Below, in pieces: positions 5,586 to 8,850 of a DNA stretch of 8,850 bases (the first letter of the stretch is position 1; each line of letters opens with the position of its first letter). A model generated the notes under the pieces. The model saw nothing but the letters and a program-made list of their open reading frames with translations, was not told the origin of the DNA and made no database searches. The translations under genes and the position numbers were made by a program. The stretch comes from Flavobacterium psychrophilum (lineage in GTDB: Bacteria > Bacteroidota > Bacteroidia > Flavobacteriales > Flavobacteriaceae). The stretch lies in NCBI GenBank assembly GCA_003243255.1, contig QFQM01000186.1, forward strand, positions 1 through 8,850, written 5' to 3'.

Positions 5586-5619
5586 AGACCTCACCTGAAC
5601 CACTTTTTAGAGACCATTT

Positions 5620-6042
5620 ATGCAAAATAATGTAGTTGAAATTCTCCTGGTGGAGGATAATCCGGACGATGCAGGGCTTACTATCCGGGCTTTGAAAAAA
5701 CACAATTTATCCAACCATCTTCTTCACTTGCAAGACGGAGAAGAAGCATTGCATTTTCTGTTTTCCAAAGAACTGAATCAGCTACCCAAGTTGATTTTGC
5801 TGGATCTGAAAATGCCAAAGGTAGATGGCATAGAAGTGCTGCGAAGAGTAAAGGCCGATCCCGAAAAGCGAATAATACCGATAGTGGTACTCACTTCTTC
5901 CAAAGAAGAGCGTGACATTATTGAGTCGTATCAGCTGGGTGTGAATGCCTACATCGTCAAGCCCGTGGACTTTGACAAGTTCGTACAGGCAGTATCTGAA
6001 ATTGGCTTTTTCTGGCTACTGTTAAATCAGCCTCCTCGCTAA
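5620..6042 (+). CDS. Single-domain response regulator (CheY-like, Rcp1 type)
   Basis: A 140-residue protein that is just a receiver domain. The acidic pair Glu12-Asp13 (LVEDNPDD), phospho-acceptor Asp62 ([13 protein letters not shown]), Thr92 (VVLTSS) and Lys114 (YIVKPVDF) are all present, so phosphorylation should work. There is no output domain. The C-terminus [22 protein letters not shown] is typical of the Rcp1 subgroup, which takes phosphate from phytochrome-like and related histidine kinases and signals by protein contact. The gene starts with an ATG without Shine-Dalgarno and ends 5 bases before the next gene, a receiver-histidine kinase, so the two form an operon and probably a phosphorelay. 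Whether this protein is the kinase's target or a feedback element is not visible from sequence. Confidence 0.93.
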   Translation: MQNNVVEILLVEDNPDDAGLTIRALKKHNLSNHLLHLQDGEEALHFLFSKELNQLPKLILLDLKMPKVDGIEVLRRVKADPEKRIIPIVVLTSSKEERDIIESYQLGVNAYIVKPVDFDKFVQAVSEIGFFWLLLNQPPR

Positions 6043-6047
6043 CAAGT

Positions 6048-7175
6048 ATGGAAGACAGAATGAAGATATTGATGCTGGAAGATCTTCCGGATGATGTGAG
6101 CCTGATTGAACGTGTGCTGAAGAAAGAAAGCATTGGATTCGTTGGCAAGCAAGTGGATACGCGCGAAGAGTTTATTACTGCACTTAAAGAATTTCAGCCC
6201 GATATTGTATTGTCTGATCATGCACTGCCACAATTCAATTCGGTAGAAGCACTAAAGCTGTGCAAGAAGCACAGTTCCCAGTCGGCATTTATATTAGTAA
6301 CGGGTGCGGTATCGGAAGAGTTTGCTGTGAATTGCCTGAAAGAGGGCGCGGATGACTATGTACTCAAATCCAACCTGGCGCGTTTGCCGCAAGCCATACT
6401 GCAGACACTGAAACAGAAAAAGCTGGAGAGCAAAAAGTTAAAAGCTGAAAAGGAATTGCGTAAGCAAAATGAAGAACTGGTAAAAATCAACCAGGAACTG
6501 GACAGTTTTGTTTACAGCATTTCGCACAATCTAAGAGCCCCGTTAATGTCCGTGCTTGGATTGCTGAACATTGCCCGGATGGAGGACGAAGAAGGAAATA
6601 AACCAACCAGTAAATACTATTCACTCATGGAGCGAAGTATTCTGAAGCTCGATGACACACTCAAAGAAATTCTGGACTATTCCCGTAACTCGCGGGGTGA
6701 AGTGCATATCGAAAAAATAAACCTGGCCACTCTTTTCGAAGACAGCTTTGAGCGCATGCGCTATATGTCGGGGTCCAATAGCATCGAAAAACAAATTGAT
6801 GTAGACGACCGGTTTGAGTTCTATTCTGATCCTTTGCGTGTGGCTATCATCTTTAATAACCTGATCTCGAATTCAATCAAATACAGAGATAGCAGCAAAC
6901 CGCAATCGTTTATACAAATCAAAGCGATTACCTATGAATCCGGAGTGAATATCTATTATTCAGACAATGGAATTGGCATTGAAGAAGAACACCTGCACCG
7001 TATCTTCGACATGTTCTTCCGTGCCACAATGCAAAGTGAGGGCGCTGGTTTAGGATTGTACATCCTCAAAGAGACAATCGAAAAGATAGAGGGAAGGATA
7101 AACGTAAGCTCCCGAATAGGTGAAGGCGTTTCGTTTATGATCAACCTGCCCAACCTGCCGGTAACAAGTACTTAA
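6048..7175 (+). CDS. Receiver-histidine kinase hybrid (N-terminal receiver)
   Basis: A 375-residue cytoplasmic sensor kinase with no membrane helix. Residues 5-120 are a receiver domain: Glu11-Asp12, phospho-acceptor Asp57 (IVLSDHALPQF), Thr85 and Lys107. A short coiled coil (about 123-150) leads to the dimerisation domain with phospho-accepting His160 in SISHNLRAPL. The ATPase domain follows: N box NNLISNSIKY (271-279), G1 DNGIGI (306-311), F box FDMFFRA (320-326) and G2 GAGLGLYI (332-339). It ends with the usual strand INVSSRIGEGVSFMINLP. All catalytic motifs look intact. The input appears to be phosphorylation of its own receiver, so it may act in the middle of a relay rather than as a direct sensor. 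The preceding Rcp1-like regulator ends 5 bases upstream. A second ATG at codon 5 is a possible alternative start. Confidence 0.93.
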   Translation: MEDRMKILMLEDLPDDVSLIERVLKKESIGFVGKQVDTREEFITALKEFQPDIVLSDHALPQFNSVEALKLCKKHSSQSAFILVTGAVSEEFAVNCLKEGADDYVLKSNLARLPQAILQTLKQKKLESKKLKAEKELRKQNEELVKINQELDSFVYSISHNLRAPLMSVLGLLNIARMEDEEGNKPTSKYYSLMERSILKLDDTLKEILDYSRNSRGEVHIEKINLATLFEDSFERMRYMSGSNSIEKQIDVDDRFEFYSDPLRVAIIFNNLISNSIKYRDSSKPQSFIQIKAITYESGVNIYYSDNGIGIEEEHLHRIFDMFFRATMQSEGAGLGLYILKETIEKIEGRINVSSRIGEGVSFMINLPNLPVTST

Positions 7176-7192
7176 CAGCTATATCATAGCTG
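7176..7192 (+). other. Short hairpin just after the kinase stop codon
   Basis: CAGCTAT and ATAGCTG form a perfect 7-bp stem with a 3-base loop, starting at the base after the stop codon. It is not followed by a T-run, so it may protect the mRNA end or help the stronger terminator about 50 bases further on. Confidence 0.4.
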
Positions 7193-7239
7193 ATCGTTAA
7201 TAAAAAGCATTTGACAAATCTTGCGGTACTTCCACTTTT

Positions 7240-7281
7240 TCAATTGTGCCGTTGTCAACTGACAATTGATTATTTTTTATT
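7240..7281 (+). terminator. Intrinsic terminator of the signalling operon
   Basis: TCAATTGT (7240-7247) and ACAATTGA (7262-7269) are perfect 8-bp complements around a 14-base loop, with a competing shorter stem TTGTC/GACAA inside. On the plus strand the stem is followed by TTATTTTTTATT. The T-run overlaps the last codons of the convergent minus-strand gene. The minus-strand side has only AAAAG after the stem, so it serves the kinase operon. Confidence 0.6.
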
Positions 7282-7899
7282 CTTCTTCAAATCCCTGAAG
7301 AAACGTGCCCAGTTAAATGGATTGAGAAAAGGATTCGTTCGTGGCTGAAACTGGTCACGTACCGATCCGGCATACTGATCGATATAATACCGATAGTTGG
7401 CATTGCCATCCATCGGTGTAGTCTTGAGCATGAGTGCAAGCAACTCGGCATTCAGGTTGTTCGGGTCAATTCCTTTTTCGTCAAGCGGCACATTGAGTGC
7501 CAGCACTGCTTGTTTGAATACTTCTTCCGTAGGAAACTGGCTGATTACAACTTCAGGTAATACGGTGGTGTCTTCCATCATCTCAATCACGATGGTGAGT
7601 AAATCGGAATGATGATTAGGTACAATGTAATGACGTCTTACAAAACCTACTGAACTGATCACCACACTGTCGCCTACTAATACCGGCATGGAAAAGAAGC
7701 CTGCACGATTGGTAGTGGTACCCCGACCGGCTTTGGGCACATAAACGTGAACTCCCGGCAGTGGGCCACCGCGTACACTGTCGCTATTCAGAATCACTCC
7801 CGAGAGCTGAATCACTCTTTTTTGATTTTGCGTAAATCCGGTTACAGCAAAACAAAAAGTACAAACACTAAGTAATAGGATGAATTTCAATCGCTTCAA
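7270..7899 (-). CDS. Secreted protein with carboxypeptidase-regulatory-like domain
   Basis: A protein of about 209 residues starting at a TTG (7897-7899). The start is chosen because it places a textbook signal peptide at the N-terminus (MKRLKFILLLSVCTFCFA, cleavage near GFTQ at 21-24); the frame is open to another TTG at 7962 but the added residues would bury the signal. Residues about 29-110 form a beta-sandwich like the CarboxypepD_reg-like domain found ahead of TonB-dependent receptors: LSGVILNSDS, GVHVYVPKAGRGTTTNRAGFF, and DSVVISSVGF. No receptor barrel follows; the C-terminal half is helical and ends in a basic tail DLKKNKK. It probably resides in the periplasm or outer membrane. A run of nine As sits just before the start, and a frame-shifted ATG at 7907 would give a 3-residue peptide overlapping it. 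It converges with the kinase operon and diverges from the ArsR gene. Confidence 0.85.
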   Translation of the reverse strand: MKRLKFILLLSVCTFCFAVTGFTQNQKRVIQLSGVILNSDSVRGGPLPGVHVYVPKAGRGTTTNRAGFFSMPVLVGDSVVISSVGFVRRHYIVPNHHSDLLTIVIEMMEDTTVLPEVVISQFPTEEVFKQAVLALNVPLDEKGIDPNNLNAELLALMLKTTPMDGNANYRYYIDQYAGSVRDQFQPRTNPFLNPFNWARFFRDLKKNKK

Positions 7900-8013
7900 G
7901 CCCTCATTTTTTTTTAAAGATAGGCATTCAGGCTGTTTTGGCCAATACCCGCCTGGCACCAATTCTATGTACGGTTTTCGTATCTTGCAGGCCTATTTTA
8001 CAAAAGCCTTTCG

Positions 8014-8403
8014 TTGCGTTTAAAACACTTTAATATCGATCCGGGAGCGCAGATTTTTTTGGCCTGCTCCGACACCTCGCGCCTGCGTATGCTGCACCTG
8101 ATCCTGACCAATGGCGAGATGTGCATTACCGACCTGGAACATATTTTAGAGTTCACTCAGACTAAAACGTCACGACATCTGATTTATTTAAAAAACTCAG
8201 GCATTCTCACCAGCCGGAAATTTAATCAATGGATATTTTACCAGATTAAAGACGAGGTACAGGACATTATTCAACAGATCTTCCATTTTCTGCGCAGAGA
8301 CCCTGTACTGCAAAAAGACCAGTATATTTTTAATAACCTGTACACCAACCGGGAGCTCACACTCAACAAGCTGAAGATGAAACCCCTCAGCCACCGCTCA
8401 TGA
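8014..8403 (+). CDS. ArsR-family winged-helix regulator
   Basis: A 129-residue DNA-binding protein. Residues about 13-95 form the ArsR-type winged helix: ACSDTSRLRMLHLILTNGEMCITDLEHILEF (helices 1-3), recognition helix TQTKTSRHLIYLKNSGIL, and wing TSRKFNQWIFYQI, followed by a dimerising helix. A Cys at position 18 and one at 37 exist, but no CxC or other clear metal-binding set is seen, so it may not be a metal sensor. The start is a TTG at 8014; no in-frame ATG is available upstream, and starting later would cut the first helix. Its stop overlaps the ATG of the nucleotidase gene by 4 bases (ATGA), so the two are translationally coupled and probably form one operon. The 114 bases before it are shared with the divergent secreted-protein gene, which it could also control; this is inferred. 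Confidence 0.88.
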   Translation: MRLKHFNIDPGAQIFLACSDTSRLRMLHLILTNGEMCITDLEHILEFTQTKTSRHLIYLKNSGILTSRKFNQWIFYQIKDEVQDIIQQIFHFLRRDPVLQKDQYIFNNLYTNRELTLNKLKMKPLSHRS

Positions 8404-8850
8404 AAAACTACAAATGCGTTTTGTTTGACCTTGATCATACCCTGTGGGACTATGATACCAATGCCGCTGAAGCGCTGAACGAACTCTACGTACACTACGA
8501 ATTACACTACAAAAGCAGCGAGCCGGCAGAGGTTTTCGTGAAGAACTTTACTGAAATCAACACTCACCTGTGGGATCTGCTCGACCAGGGGAAAATCCAT
8601 CGTGACGTGATCCGGGCCGAACGATTCCATCGCGTATTTCAATCCATTGGTATTGATGACTATGCCCTGTCATTGAAATTTTCAAGTGACTACCTGGATG
8701 TATCACCGAAAAAGAAAAACCTGCTTCCCAATGCCATGGAGGTATTGAACTACCTGCATCCCAAATACCCCCTGTTTATCATTACGAATGGATTTGATGA
8801 GATACAGGGTGTGAAGACCACCTCGTCCGGTATTCACCATTTTTTTAAAA
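8400..8850 (+). CDS. HAD-family YjjG-like pyrimidine nucleotidase (cut by window edge)
   Basis: The first 150 residues of a haloacid-dehalogenase phosphatase. Motif I is FDLDHTLWD with nucleophile Asp10 and acid/base Asp12; the HT in place of the usual GT is typical of YjjG-type 5'-nucleotidases. A helical cap domain covers about 20-100, and motif II is IITNG with Thr129, followed by FDEIQGVKTTSSGIHHFF. Motifs III and IV are beyond the right edge. Members remove phosphate from non-canonical pyrimidine nucleotides such as 5-substituted dUMP, a house-cleaning task in the cytoplasm; the exact substrate here is not shown by sequence. The ATG overlaps the stop of the ArsR gene by 4 bases. Family length is about 225-235 residues, so roughly a third is missing. 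Confidence 0.92.
   Translation, partial: MKNYKCVLFDLDHTLWDYDTNAAEALNELYVHYELHYKSSEPAEVFVKNFTEINTHLWDLLDQGKIHRDVIRAERFHRVFQSIGIDDYALSLKFSSDYLDVSPKKKNLLPNAMEVLNYLHPKYPLFIITNGFDEIQGVKTTSSGIHHFFK

Larger units (their letters stand above)
5146..5619. other. Intergenic stretch without a convincing gene
   Basis: About 470 bases between tRNA-Pro and the response regulator gene. The only frame of note begins with GTG at 5312 and gives 70 residues with no recognisable motif, signal peptide or compositional support, so it is not called. The left end must hold the tRNA promoter and the right end the promoter of the signalling operon. No repeat, second tRNA or insertion sequence was seen. Confidence 0.6.

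Overview
The window fits a member of the Bacteroidota, probably Cytophagales or a related group. The evidence is a FecR-type anti-sigma factor of the DUF4880/DUF4974 kind paired with an ECF sigma factor, a secreted carboxypeptidase-regulatory-like (TonB-plug style) protein, an Rcp1-like receiver beside a receiver-histidine kinase, a Bacteroidota-type serine recombinase, and a near absence of Shine-Dalgarno sequences. The species cannot be named from the sequence alone.

The left part (1 to about 5145) reads as one end of an integrated mobile element. Its right border is a tRNA-Pro gene on the minus strand (5071-5145). Next to it sits a 520-residue serine recombinase (3555-5117) whose reading frame runs through the tRNA terminator hairpin and ends inside the tRNA gene. 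A 51-residue protein with a perfect Shine-Dalgarno precedes the recombinase. Divergently, on the minus strand, lie an unrecognised protein of about 235 residues, a large imperfect hairpin (2277-2408), a 128-residue conserved-looking protein with its start codon in the loop of a perfect inverted repeat and an intrinsic terminator after it, an ECF sigma/short FecR pair, and the N-terminal part of a possibly RteC-like protein cut by the left edge. The other end of the element was not found, so how far left it extends, and whether the sigma/FecR pair belongs to it, is unknown.

The right part (about 5146-8850) looks like ordinary chromosome. After about 470 bases without a convincing gene comes a two-gene signalling operon: a single-domain response regulator and a receiver-histidine kinase. 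A convergent gene for a small secreted protein follows. Divergent from it is an ArsR-type repressor that overlaps by 4 bases a YjjG-like HAD nucleotidase, which is cut by the right edge.

The most unusual material is in the element: the recombinase/tRNA overlap, the 2277-2408 structure, the start-codon hairpin, the two unrecognised proteins, the compact FecR, and the tRNA-Pro anticodon AGG.
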